Assembly (NCBI RefSeq): GCF_003719725.1
Contig: NZ_RIAX01000007.1
Location: 112,415 to 176,414, forward strand
Direction: 5' to 3'
Length of the DNA: 64,000 nt
From: Planococcus salinus
Lineage (GTDB): Bacteria; Bacillota; Bacilli; Bacillales_A; Planococcaceae
The position numbers and the translations under genes are program-made. How positions within the stretch are numbered: the stretch's first letter is position 1; every line of letters begins with the position of its first letter. Positions 16,477 to 24,579 of this stretch are shown here, one piece after another. The notes beneath the pieces were generated by a model. That model was not told the DNA's origin. It worked only from the letters and a program-made list of their open reading frames with translations, and did no database searches.

Positions 16477-16896
16477 ATGAAAGAACTGCAGGATAAAGAA
16501 CAGGTGTTAATGGCTTTTTACACACAATACTACAAAGGCGCAACGCTGGAAGACATTAAACAGCTGGATCGTCACTTGTCACAGGAAATCGGTGAAGAGC
16601 GCTACAGAGAAGCTATGAAAGCTCTGAAAGAAGAAGGATTGATTTTTGGCATGGACGAAGTCGAGGCACGGGAAAAAGATGGCGTGGACAGTCCGATGGC
16701 CACCAACGAAGGGATGCTTTATGTCCATGACGTGTTGAACCTGCAGTCCTATACAGTGGAAGACCATCAGCTGGACTACCTGGAGAACAACTTGAAAACC
16801 AGCAACCTGGAATTCACTTTAAAGCCGGTTAAAGATTACATTTACGGAGTCATCAACGAACAGGCGGAAAAAAAGCCGAACGAAAACTCACCTTAA
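16477..16896 (+). CDS. Uncharacterised protein, possibly YjcQ-like winged helix
   Basis: A 139-residue soluble acidic protein. The first 90 residues (LMAFYTQYYKG, EERYREAMKALKEEGLIFGM, NEGMLYVHDVL) have the spacing of a small winged-helix domain like YjcQ, but I am not sure of the family. The tail is Lys/Glu/Pro-rich. The start at 16477 follows GGAGGG with seven bases spacing; the GTG at 16462 overlaps the RBS. It stands alone, divergent from the GntR operon, and ends at a strong terminator. Function unknown. Confidence 0.7.
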   Translation: MKELQDKEQVLMAFYTQYYKGATLEDIKQLDRHLSQEIGEERYREAMKALKEEGLIFGMDEVEAREKDGVDSPMATNEGMLYVHDVLNLQSYTVEDHQLDYLENNLKTSNLEFTLKPVKDYIYGVINEQAEKKPNENSP

Positions 16897-16958
16897 AGAA
16901 AAAGTGGTTGTCCTAAACGGTGAAGTGGCTGACTTTTAAGTTTCTAAAAATAAAATAC

Positions 16959-16998
16959 AAAACAGGCGGGAAAGCGAATCGTTTTCCCGCCTGTTTTA
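16959..16998 (+). terminator. Terminator of the YjcQ-like gene
   Basis: AAAACAGGCGGGAAA (16959-16973) pairs with TTTCCCGCCTGTTTT (16983-16997), 15 bp. Confidence 0.9.
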
Positions 16999-17073
16999 AA
17001 TGCTGTTATCATTTCTGTGGGGCTACTTCTGCAGATTTTACATAAACTCACCCTTTGCTAGTCAGTGAGCAAG

Positions 17074-17198
17074 GCTGTTTGGAGTGGAAGCGGCGACTCC
17101 AGCGGGACCAGCGCGAGCTGAAGACACTGGACTGAGCGAAGCGAGGGAAGCGGCTGAAGCCGTGCCCGCGGAAAGCGTCCGCTGTAACGGAAAACAGC
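17074..17198. repeat. Interspersed palindromic repeat element
   Basis: A 125-bp GC-rich, non-coding segment with short terminal inverted repeats (GCTGTTT at 17074-17080, AAACAGC at 17192-17198). Internal hairpins include GGAGT...GACTCC and CGGCTGAAGCCG. The wording (GCGGCGACTCC, GAAGCGGCTGAAGCCG, GCGGAAAGCGTCCGC) matches, from memory, a dispersed repeat family common in Bacillales genomes. The gap between 16897 and 17237 otherwise holds only the terminator. Confidence 0.7.
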
Positions 17199-17237
17199 AG
17201 CTTACCTTTTGTGACAACTTCTGTTCAATTCAGTCCA

Positions 17238-17492
17238 TCAAAGTTCCAGCACAAAAAATGCGAGAAAAATGGTCATGACGACCAGCACATTTGTGACCAA
17301 TGCTGCGCGCTTCCCGACGGGTTCTTCCAAAGCCGGAATCCGGTCGACCAGTTTCATTAACCCCATAATAAGGGCGACGAGCAGCAGCAATGTGACAATC
17401 AAATTCATATCGTACACTTTCACATCAATAAAACGGATAAAAACCACTGAAAAAGCGAGTACCATGCCATTGACTAAATTCTTTCGTTTCAT
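17238..17492 (-). CDS. Small three-helix membrane protein
   Basis: An 84-residue hydrophobic protein with three membrane segments (about 8-25, 30-50 and 62-82) and a basic N-terminus MKRKN. No family recognised. Its ATG overlaps the stop of the upstream methyltransferase gene by 4 bp, so it is translationally coupled to it. Function unknown. Confidence 0.7.
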   Translation of the reverse strand: MKRKNLVNGMVLAFSVVFIRFIDVKVYDMNLIVTLLLLVALIMGLMKLVDRIPALEEPVGKRAALVTNVLVVMTIFLAFFVLEL

Positions 17493-18646
17493 AAAAACTC
17501 CCTCAATTCGTTTTCCAGGAAGGGCTGGGCTGATAATAATTTGGTGAATTCCTGATAGCGCTCGAATTGGCCGGGTGCCGGTTTCTTGCCGGTTTGGTAA
17601 GCGCGAATCAGGATGTTTTTCGGTGTGTGTTCCATATCGATGAATTCCATCAGCTGTGTTTCGTAACCGACCAGCGACAGGAGCTCCGCACGGATGGAAT
17701 CGGTTGCCAATGCGCTGAAGCGTTCTTTGATCAAGCCGTGCTGCAGCATAATATCCAGTTCAGGGGCAGCAAGCTGGCTGTTCAGTTCGTGCTGGCAGCA
17801 AGGTACACTTAAAATGACGCTGGCGTTCCATTTTACTGCTCGGGACAATGCCATATCTGTTGCCACGTCACAGGCATGAAGTGTCACGACCATGTCGACG
17901 GCTGATTCTTCGTTGTAATCATTGATGTCCCCGACAAGAAACTCCAGCTGTTCATACTGCAAGTCTTCGGCAATCCGCCGGCATTCTTCAATAACCTCTT
18001 TTTTCAGGTCAAGCCCTGTGACACGCAGGTCCAACCCTTTTTCAATCCGCAAATAATGGTACAGCGCAAACGTCAAATAGGATTTTCCGGAACCAAAGTC
18101 AAGAATGCGGACAGTCCGGTCTTTCGGCAGATGCACAAGGGAGTCGTCGATAAATTCGATAAAGCGGTTGATTTGGCGGAATTTATCGTATTTCTGCTTT
18201 TTCACCTTGCCATCGGCATTTTGGACGCCAAGGCGGACAAGAAACGGATACGGGATGCCGTCTTCCAGCAAATACTGTTTCTTTCGGTTGTGCGAAAGTT
18301 CGGCCGCTTTTGTTTCGGTCTGCTCCGACTTCCACGACACTTTGAATTTTTTCGACAGCTGAACCTGGATTTTTTCATCTGTGAATTGGAATAGCCCCTG
18401 TCGAAATTCACCGAATAATTTTTCGAGCTCGGCTGCCGCTTCAACCACCGTCAAGTTTTTATGTTTCAGCACGTGTTCATGCTGATATTCAAATTGGATA
18501 TAGTAGCTGTTCTTAATCTCAACGGGCTTCAGTTTAATCCGCTTTATGTCATTCGACTTCAGGCGCGGCTGGCTGATGGTGGCGGATACCAGCTCCTGAC
18601 GTTCGAGGCGCCCGGTCAATTGTTCATGCATTGTGTGTAGTTCCAT
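17489..18646 (-). CDS. SAM-dependent methyltransferase (Methyltransf_32/METTL25-like)
   Basis: A 385-residue protein. Residues 1-140 form an N-terminal domain of unknown fold, and residues 165-320 a Rossmann methyltransferase. SAM motif I is ILDFGSGKSYLTFALYHYL, followed by VTGLDLKKEVIEECRRIA and TLHACDVATDMAL. SVPCCQHELN is a Cys-rich signature seen in the Methyltransf_32 group (relatives of eukaryotic GSTCD and METTL25). The substrate is unproven; RNA or protein are both possible. RBS GGAAAGGATTT. It forms a two-gene unit with the small membrane protein downstream. Confidence 0.85.
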   Translation of the reverse strand: MELHTMHEQLTGRLERQELVSATISQPRLKSNDIKRIKLKPVEIKNSYYIQFEYQHEHVLKHKNLTVVEAAAELEKLFGEFRQGLFQFTDEKIQVQLSKKFKVSWKSEQTETKAAELSHNRKKQYLLEDGIPYPFLVRLGVQNADGKVKKQKYDKFRQINRFIEFIDDSLVHLPKDRTVRILDFGSGKSYLTFALYHYLRIEKGLDLRVTGLDLKKEVIEECRRIAEDLQYEQLEFLVGDINDYNEESAVDMVVTLHACDVATDMALSRAVKWNASVILSVPCCQHELNSQLAAPELDIMLQHGLIKERFSALATDSIRAELLSLVGYETQLMEFIDMEHTPKNILIRAYQTGKKPAPGQFERYQEFTKLLSAQPFLENELREFL

Positions 18647-18789
18647 TGCAAATCCTTTCCTTAAAACATAATACGTTCAGTTTATCACGATTATGGTAAA
18701 AAGAGTGACTGCAGCGCTCTTCCGAAGAATCGAGGAGGGACAGACAGCAGTGAAGGGAATGTTTTTGGAAAAGAGAATGTTTTTTTCCT

Positions 18790-18815
18790 GTTTAACAAGG
18801 CAAAAAAGAGGGCAA
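18790..18815 (+). promoter_or_regulatory. Possible SigB-type promoter upstream of wrbA
   Basis: GTTTAA (18790-18795), 14 bp, then GGGCAA (18810-18815). The SigB consensus is GTTTAA-N12-15-GGGTAT; the C in the -10 weakens the match. Confidence 0.3.
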
Positions 18816-18901
18816 AGAGTACAGTAAGGAAAATCTTGAAATAAGGATATTTCTCGACTTTAGTAGCCAGTCAAGGACTTAACACGAAAAGGAGAGGTAA
18901 A

Positions 18902-19516
18902 ATGTCTAACGTCAAACTAGCGATTATTTATTACAGTTCCACAGGGACCAACTACCAAATGGCAAAGTGGGCCGAAGAAGCAGCGAGCGGCGCAGGTGCT
19001 GAAGTGAAACTTGCGAAAGTAAAAGAAAATGCACCTATGGCAGCAATCGAATCAAACCCTGCCTGGAAAGAACATTACGAAGCAACGCAGGACGTACCGG
19101 AAGCGGAACCTGATTTACTGGAATGGGCAGACGCCATCATTTTCAGTGTTCCGACTCGTTTCGGTCATGTGACTTCCCAGTTCCAGCAGTTTCTCGATAC
19201 GACCGGCGGACTGTGGGCACAAGGCAAACTTGCCAACAAAGTGGTAAGCGCCATGTCTTCCGCGCAAAACCCGCATGGTGGTCAGGAAGCGACAGTTCTG
19301 GCGGTTTATACGACCATGTACCACTGGGGCGCGATTGTCGCTTCTCCAGGATATAATGATCCAGTATTGTTTAAAGCAGGAGGAAATCCATACGGAACAA
19401 GCGTCACCGTCGATCAGGACGGAAATATGGTGGAAGATGTGGAAGATGCAGTTAAGTTCCAGGCAGAGCGCACTGTCCAAGTGGCGCAATGGGTCAAAAA
19501 CGGCCAAAACCAATAA
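18902..19516 (+). CDS. wrbA: NAD(P)H:quinone oxidoreductase, WrbA type
   Basis: A 204-residue flavodoxin-fold FMN enzyme that performs two-electron reduction of quinones, avoiding semiquinone radicals. The FMN phosphate loop is YYSSTGTNYQMA (residues 10-21). PTRFGHVTSQFQQFLD and the second FMN loop SSAQNPHGGQE are the WrbA signature. The tail YGTSVTVDQDG...AVKFQAERTVQVAQW is also characteristic. Length matches the family. RBS AAAAGGAGAGG. Monocistronic, with a terminator at 19534. Confidence 0.93.
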   Translation: MSNVKLAIIYYSSTGTNYQMAKWAEEAASGAGAEVKLAKVKENAPMAAIESNPAWKEHYEATQDVPEAEPDLLEWADAIIFSVPTRFGHVTSQFQQFLDTTGGLWAQGKLANKVVSAMSSAQNPHGGQEATVLAVYTTMYHWGAIVASPGYNDPVLFKAGGNPYGTSVTVDQDGNMVEDVEDAVKFQAERTVQVAQWVKNGQNQ

Positions 19517-19533
19517 AATCGGCTGTTGTACAG

Positions 19534-19571
19534 AGCAGGTGAGCAGCGTTTGTTGCTGCCTGCTCTTTTTG
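19534..19571 (+). terminator. Terminator of wrbA
   Basis: GAGCAGG and CTGCTC, with inner GAGCAGC/GTTGCTGC pairing around GTTT, are followed by T5. It lies immediately upstream of the next gene's RBS. Confidence 0.75.
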
Positions 19572-19594
19572 GTTTTCAGAAAGGAGTGGACTGC

Positions 19595-20326
19595 ATGCAA
19601 TTTTGGCTTAGCCTTTGCTTTGCAATAGGACTTGCTGTTATCCATCTTTCTTCAAAAAACATGAAATTTTTGGATGTTTTGCCACGGAGTCGTTTTCTGT
19701 CTGCAGCCGGCGGCATTTCAGTGGCCTATGTTTTCCTGCACTTATTGCCGGAACTGGGTGTGTTCCAGGAACATCTTCAAGGAGAAGTGGAAAACAGCGC
19801 ATGGAGCTTTTTGGAAAGTCATATTTACTTGGTCGCCATGCTTGGACTGGTCCTTTTTTATGGGTTGGAGCAAATGGTGAAATCATCCAAGCGCCGCAAT
19901 GAGAAAGCAAAGACGCAAAGGTCTTCAGCCGGTGTATTTTGGGTGCATATCGGTTCGTTCACTTTGTATAATGGCGTAATCGGCTATTTGCTGGTTCATG
20001 AAGAGTATGAGAGCCATTGGGGCATGCTTTTTTTCTTCATCGCTATGGGGGTTCATTTTGTCACCAACGATAAAGGGCTCAGGTCCACTCATAAAGAAGA
20101 TTACGATAAATATGGCCAGTGGCTTTTAACAGCGGCAATCCTGATCGGTTGGGGAATCGGCGCGCTTTATGAAGTAAACGAACTCATCATTTCTTTTCTT
20201 GTCGCATTCATTGTGGGAGGCGTCGTGTTGAACGTTCTGAAAGAAGAATTGCCGGAAGAACGGGAAAGCAGCTTTTCCGCCTTCTTCACAGGCCTGATCG
20301 CTTATTCGATCTTGTTGCTGCTGTGA
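19595..20326 (+). CDS. Multi-spanning membrane protein of unknown function
   Basis: A 243-residue protein with about seven hydrophobic segments. The loop after helix 3 is strongly basic (KSSKRRNEKAKTQR), which places it in the cytoplasm. The organisation is loosely ZIP-like (VAYVFLHLLPELGVF, HVHFVTND-like segment GVHFVTNDKGLR), but no HNxPEG metal motif is present. I do not assign a transported ion. The ATG at 19595 has AAAGGAGTG upstream; a longer frame from 19526 would read through the wrbA terminator. Confidence 0.75.
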   Translation: MQFWLSLCFAIGLAVIHLSSKNMKFLDVLPRSRFLSAAGGISVAYVFLHLLPELGVFQEHLQGEVENSAWSFLESHIYLVAMLGLVLFYGLEQMVKSSKRRNEKAKTQRSSAGVFWVHIGSFTLYNGVIGYLLVHEEYESHWGMLFFFIAMGVHFVTNDKGLRSTHKEDYDKYGQWLLTAAILIGWGIGALYEVNELIISFLVAFIVGGVVLNVLKEELPEERESSFSAFFTGLIAYSILLLL

Positions 20327-20389
20327 GCGTCCTGACTGTTCAGGCAGCAGAAGAGGCCAGTGCAGTGCAGATGGAGAAGACAGCAAACG

Positions 20390-20421
20390 AACCTGTAAGG
20401 TTTTCCTTACAGGTTTTTTGC
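20390..20421 (+). terminator. Terminator downstream of the membrane protein gene
   Basis: AACCTGTAAGG (20390-20400) and CCTTACAGGTT (20405-20415) form an 11-bp stem around TTTT, followed by T-rich DNA. Confidence 0.9.
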
Positions 20422-20551
20422 TGTTGAACAATCACCTGGATTTTGTGAACAAAACTGTAACAAACGATGGATTGAATAAGCATTTCGCGGGCGCCTGCAA
20501 CGGGTTTTGAAGCGTCGTGCTTTATAATAGAAGAAGCGGCAACAAAGAGAA

Positions 20552-20667
20552 ATTCCACTCAACAGGGGCTCATCCCTGCTGGGTGTTCGTTGAACCTATC
20601 GTGCTTTTATGGGCAGTTGATCTTCCGCTTGCTGAAACGGGAGTCTTGCTGTCCGTTACGGTGGAAT
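20552..20667 (+). promoter_or_regulatory. Structured leader or repeat element upstream of cydD
   Basis: A 116-nt segment closed by ATTCCAC (20552-20558) and GTGGAAT (20661-20667). Inside are hairpins CAGGG...CCCTG (20563-20578), GTTC-GTT-GAAC (about 20584-20594) and AACGG...CCGTT (about 20636-20657). A TATAAT box at 20523-20528 would start transcription just before it, and the cydD RBS follows it. The multi-arm layout suggests a cis-acting RNA. I cannot match a known riboswitch class, and it could also be a dispersed repeat. Confidence 0.45.
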
Positions 20668-20683
20668 AAAAGGAGAGAACGCA

Positions 20684-22408
20684 ATGGGCGACTTGAAACG
20701 GCTGGCATTTGAACAGAAAAAAAGCATCGTTTTATTGACGGTGGCTTCGTTCGTAAAAGGTGCAGCCACTATTTTACAGGCGTTATTCTTTGTTTTGATT
20801 GCTGACGGTGTTTTTTTGCAAGGTGCATCATTTGAAGAAATCCTTCCCATGCTGGGAGGGCTGCTCGGGGCGATTTTGCTGAGGGCGGCAAGCGGCTATT
20901 CAATCGGTCGGACAGGGGTGGGACTTTCCACTCAAATCAAAGAAAAGTTAAGAATTAACTTAATCCAGTCATTTGCGGCTGATCCGCTGCAGGCGTCAAT
21001 TCAGGGGCAGTCAGGCCAAAAAGTGAGTTTGCTGTTGGATGCAGTCGATGAAATGGACGGGTTTTTCCGTCATTACATCCCCCAATTACTCCAGAGTTAC
21101 ATCATTCCGGTCATCCTGTTGGCGGCGATTTTTGTCCTGCATTGGCCAACAGGTGTCATTATTCTGATCACTGCGCCGTTTATTCCGGTATTCATGGCCA
21201 TTGTGGGAAAACGGACGAAAGAAAAAGCGGACGAGCAAATGGAAAAGCTGGGGCAATTTTCCGGTACATTCCTGGACGTCCTGCAGGGTTTGACCACACT
21301 GAAATTGTTCGGGCAAAGCGACAAGCAAAAACAAGTAATCCAAAAAAGCAGCCTGGGATTCCGGGATTCGACAATGGAAGTTTTGAAATCAGCTTTTTTG
21401 TCTTCGCTTATGCTCGAGTACATTTCCATGCTGAGCATCGGGATTATCGCACTTGAAATTGGGTTAAGGCTGGTAGTGTTTCAAAATATCACATTTTTCA
21501 CAGCCTTTTTTGTCTTGATCCTGGTGCCCGATTTCTTTACCATGCTGAAAGATTTCGGAAGCGCCTTTCATACAGCGCGGGGCAGTATAGCGGCTGCCAA
21601 CCGGCTGGCGCTGCATATGGAGCAGCAGCCGGAAGCCGTGAAATGGGGAGACCGCCAGCTGTCCTTGAATCCTCCTCATGTTTCATTGGAGGGGGTATCG
21701 TTCCAATACGGCGAAAAAACTGCACTCCGGGACCTCGACCTTGAAATTCCCCCTTACAGCCAAGTGGCGATCATCGGAAAAAGCGGAGCCGGAAAAACGA
21801 CTTTGTTGCATATGATTGCGGGTTTATTGAATCCTTCGAAAGGCGAGCTTACTATCGATGGCATGCAACGACAGCAAGTGGATGAAACTTCGTGGTTTGA
21901 CCAGGTCAGTTATATTTCCCAACACCCTTATTTGTTTTCGGGCACCATCGAAGAAAATATCAAAATCGGTGTTACAAGGGAGACGGCAACCGATGAAATT
22001 ATAGAGGCAGCCGAAAAAGCCGGTATTGCGGAAATGGTTGCCACATTGGAGGAAGGCTTTCAGACACCCATTGGAGAAGCGGGGCGCGGATTGTCCGGTG
22101 GGGAAAAGCAGCGGATCGCGTTGGCGAGGGCATTTTTGAAAAACCCTTCTATTGTCCTTTTTGATGAACCGACTACGGGATTGGACTTAAAGACTGAACA
22201 GATTTTACAAACCTCACTCGCTGAACTAAGGAAAAATGCTACGGTCATTACAGTGGCCCATCGCTTGCATACCATCAAGCATGCCGATTTCATCGTATTG
22301 CTGAATGAGGGAAAAGCGGTGGCGCTTGGCACACACGATGAATTACTGGGCAACAGTGACCTTTATCGGGAAATGATTTCGATACAGCAAGGAGAAGGTG
22401 TGCGATGA
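20684..22408 (+). CDS. cydD: Thiol reductant ABC exporter subunit CydD
   Basis: A 574-residue fused permease-ATPase half transporter. Residues 1-320 carry six membrane helices. Residues 340-570 form the ATPase with Walker A GKSGAGKTT near 363, signature LSGGEKQR and Walker B IVLFDEPTTGLD. CydDC exports glutathione or cysteine-type reductants (and binds heme) and is needed for assembly of cytochrome bd oxidase in the membrane. The downstream CydC overlaps by 4 bp and forms the heterodimer. No cydAB lies next to it. RBS AAAAGGAGAG. Confidence 0.92.
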   Translation: MGDLKRLAFEQKKSIVLLTVASFVKGAATILQALFFVLIADGVFLQGASFEEILPMLGGLLGAILLRAASGYSIGRTGVGLSTQIKEKLRINLIQSFAADPLQASIQGQSGQKVSLLLDAVDEMDGFFRHYIPQLLQSYIIPVILLAAIFVLHWPTGVIILITAPFIPVFMAIVGKRTKEKADEQMEKLGQFSGTFLDVLQGLTTLKLFGQSDKQKQVIQKSSLGFRDSTMEVLKSAFLSSLMLEYISMLSIGIIALEIGLRLVVFQNITFFTAFFVLILVPDFFTMLKDFGSAFHTARGSIAAANRLALHMEQQPEAVKWGDRQLSLNPPHVSLEGVSFQYGEKTALRDLDLEIPPYSQVAIIGKSGAGKTTLLHMIAGLLNPSKGELTIDGMQRQQVDETSWFDQVSYISQHPYLFSGTIEENIKIGVTRETATDEIIEAAEKAGIAEMVATLEEGFQTPIGEAGRGLSGGEKQRIALARAFLKNPSIVLFDEPTTGLDLKTEQILQTSLAELRKNATVITVAHRLHTIKHADFIVLLNEGKAVALGTHDELLGNSDLYREMISIQQGEGVR

Positions 22409-24114
22409 AGGAATTAAAAAACGTTTTCCTCTTAACATTGAAAGAAAAAAGAGACGTGACACTGGCCGTTTTCTTTGGTTTTTTGGCTGGAATAGCGGGA
22501 GTCGCCCTGCTAGCTTCCAGCGGTTATTTGATCTCCAAAGCAGCCTTGACAAACCAGATGACAACGCTGGTTGTCATGGCCGCATGCCTGAAATTATTCG
22601 GACTCGTGGCAGCGCTGAGCCGTTATGCAGAGCGGTTGTTTTCACATCGCGCCACTTTCACAATGTTGAGCCATCTGAGAACTTCTTTTTTTGAGAAACT
22701 GTCGCCACAGGCACCGGCGATCTTCCACAAGTATCGAAGTGGTGATCTTTTGGCGCGGATTGTCGGTGACGTAGAAAGCCTGCAGAACTTTCTGCTCCGC
22801 ATATTGTATCCGCCGGTTGTGCTGGCCATCGTTTTTCTGAGCACCATTTTCTTTGCTTCATTTTTTTCCATTGCCATTGCGGCAGTTCTGATGATTGGTT
22901 TGTTGGTGACGGTGGTGATGGTGCCGGCCATTTTTTCCTGGAAAAGACGCAAGATGGATTCAGCGGTCAGAGAAAGCCGCAGTGCATTATCGACAGAAAC
23001 CGCTGAATTCCTGTATGGCTTTCGGGATTTGAAAATCCACCAGCAACTGAGTGACAGGGAGAAGGAGCTGACATCCATCGCTAAAAGGTACAGCGCGGAA
23101 CAAAAAAGAGAAGGGCTGGAAGAAAATTTCGGCCAGTCGCTTAATGGGACGGTCTCTCTTTTGGTGTCTTGGGCAGTGCTGGGTCTGGGTGCATACCTGG
23201 TGGCTTCAGGACAGTTGGATGGTTTGTACTTGGCCATGCTGGCGATGATTTCCCTTGCGGTTTTTGAAAATGTGGCACCGATGGCTGTATTTCCGGCGCA
23301 TTTTGAAAATAACCGAAAAGCTGCACTTCGACTGGATGGCATTACCGAAAAATCGACAACTGAAGAGCGTCGAGGAGAATTGGCTGCAGGGCCGCTTGGA
23401 GTGTCGCTGAATCATGTAAGCTTCCATTACCCGGGCGAACTGAGGCCGGCGATTGACGAAGCGTCACTGTATATAGCACCTGGCACCAAAACGGCCATTG
23501 TCGGACCGAGTGGTTCCGGAAAGTCGACGCTGATGCAATTATTGCTGGGCATAATAAAGGCGGATAACGGGACTGTAACATTCGGAAATCAGTCAATCAG
23601 TGACATTAGCCAAGAAGAACTGTGGGCCAGTATGAATATTGTGCTGCAGGAAAATCACTTTTTCCATGGCACCATCCGAAGCAATCTGCTGATCGCCAAT
23701 GAGCAGGCCACTGATGAACAAATGGTGGAGGCGCTGAAAAAAGTCCAGTTGGATTCTTTTGCTCTGTCGATGAAAGTAGAGGAAAAAGGGGGGAATTTAT
23801 CAGGGGGTGAGAAGCAGCGGCTCGCCATCGCACGTGCCTTATTGAAAGGCGGTTCTTTCTGGCTGCTTGACGAACCGGTGTCTTCCGTCGACAACATGAC
23901 TGCGCGGCGTATCTATCAACAATTATTCGACCGTGGTGCAAATGACACTTTTGTGCTCATCAGCCACGAGTTGGCCGGCCTTGAGAAAATGGATCAAATC
24001 ATCGTCATGGAACAGGGGCGTATCAAAGAAGCCGGAAGCTATGATAAGCTCATGGCGCAAAAAGGTTATTTCCATGGTTTGAAGCAAATTGAAAAAAGCA
24101 TTCTGTCTTCATAA
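22405..24114 (+). CDS. cydC: Thiol reductant ABC exporter subunit CydC
   Basis: A 569-residue partner of CydD. The membrane domain covers residues 1-320 (GFLAGIAGVALLASSGYLISKAAL is typical of CydC helix 1). The ATPase domain has Walker A GPSGSGKST near residue 368, signature NLSGGEKQR and Walker B FWLLDEPVSSVD, with H-loop LISHE. It is translated from an ATG overlapping the cydD stop (ATGA), so the two subunits are produced together. A strong terminator follows. Identity as CydC rather than another type I exporter rests on the pair arrangement and helix 1. Confidence 0.92.
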   Translation: MKELKNVFLLTLKEKRDVTLAVFFGFLAGIAGVALLASSGYLISKAALTNQMTTLVVMAACLKLFGLVAALSRYAERLFSHRATFTMLSHLRTSFFEKLSPQAPAIFHKYRSGDLLARIVGDVESLQNFLLRILYPPVVLAIVFLSTIFFASFFSIAIAAVLMIGLLVTVVMVPAIFSWKRRKMDSAVRESRSALSTETAEFLYGFRDLKIHQQLSDREKELTSIAKRYSAEQKREGLEENFGQSLNGTVSLLVSWAVLGLGAYLVASGQLDGLYLAMLAMISLAVFENVAPMAVFPAHFENNRKAALRLDGITEKSTTEERRGELAAGPLGVSLNHVSFHYPGELRPAIDEASLYIAPGTKTAIVGPSGSGKSTLMQLLLGIIKADNGTVTFGNQSISDISQEELWASMNIVLQENHFFHGTIRSNLLIANEQATDEQMVEALKKVQLDSFALSMKVEEKGGNLSGGEKQRLAIARALLKGGSFWLLDEPVSSVDNMTARRIYQQLFDRGANDTFVLISHELAGLEKMDQIIVMEQGRIKEAGSYDKLMAQKGYFHGLKQIEKSILSS

Positions 24115-24149
24115 AAAAGGTCTGCAGTCGTGATGCTGCAGACCTTTTG
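24115..24149. terminator. Bidirectional terminator after cydC
   Basis: AAAGGTCTGCAG and CTGCAGACCTTT pair around an 8-nt loop. Convergent with the small gene that follows. Confidence 0.88.
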
Positions 24150-24150
24150 G

Positions 24151-24381
24151 TTATTTTAAAAGCAGGTTCTTGTCCTTTTTTGCATCTTCCAGCTTCATCT
24201 GCTCAAGCTCAAGGCGCATTTTCTGTGTCTCGATGACATAATTCTCATGCTTCAATTTTTCCAGCTCCAATTCGGTTTCAATCCGTTTGTTCTTAAGTTT
24301 TTCCTGCGTCTGGAAATGGGAAGTGATAATGGCTGCGAGCGGAATCGAGAAAACCATTATGACAGCGACCATGCCTGTCAT
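24151..24381 (-). CDS. Small membrane protein with coiled-coil tail
   Basis: A 76-residue protein. One N-terminal membrane helix (residues 3-22, GMVAVIMVFSIPLAAIITSH) is followed by about 50 residues of Glu/Lys-rich coiled coil (ETELELEKLKHENYVIET). The layout resembles PspB-like stress proteins, but no specific family is recognised. The start at 24381 is chosen from RBS GAGGTGGGC; longer frames to 24480 would run into the DesR operator. Function unknown. Confidence 0.7.
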   Translation of the reverse strand: MTGMVAVIMVFSIPLAAIITSHFQTQEKLKNKRIETELELEKLKHENYVIETQKMRLELEQMKLEDAKKDKNLLLK

Positions 24382-24462
24382 ATAGCCCACCTCTCTTTCG
24401 AATTTTCTGATTACTTCCATTATACATGGATTCCGGGGAAAGAAAAGCAACGTTCCTTCTGA

Positions 24463-24484
24463 ATACATGACAAGTGTCATGTAT
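24463..24484 (+). promoter_or_regulatory. Putative DesR operator upstream of des
   Basis: A 22-bp near-perfect palindrome with half-sites ATACATGACA and TGTCATGTAT. It lies about 40 bp upstream of a TATAAG -10 (near 24524) that lacks a good -35. This matches an activator-dependent des promoter, and phosphorylated DesR binds tandem sites of this kind in B. subtilis. Confidence 0.65.
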
Positions 24485-24579
24485 AAACCATGCGTTTGTG
24501 TCTTTTTTGTCCCTGTCCAATTCTATAAGATGAAGTTAACAAGTTATCCGGACGGAAAGTTCGGTTAGGAGGAAAGAAC

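Noticed and set aside
20443..20465. Rex operator upstream of cydD (TTGTGAA...GTAACAA)
   Set aside because: Only the left half matches TTGTGAA; the right half and spacing do not fit the 18-bp Rex consensus, and it lies well upstream of the -10.
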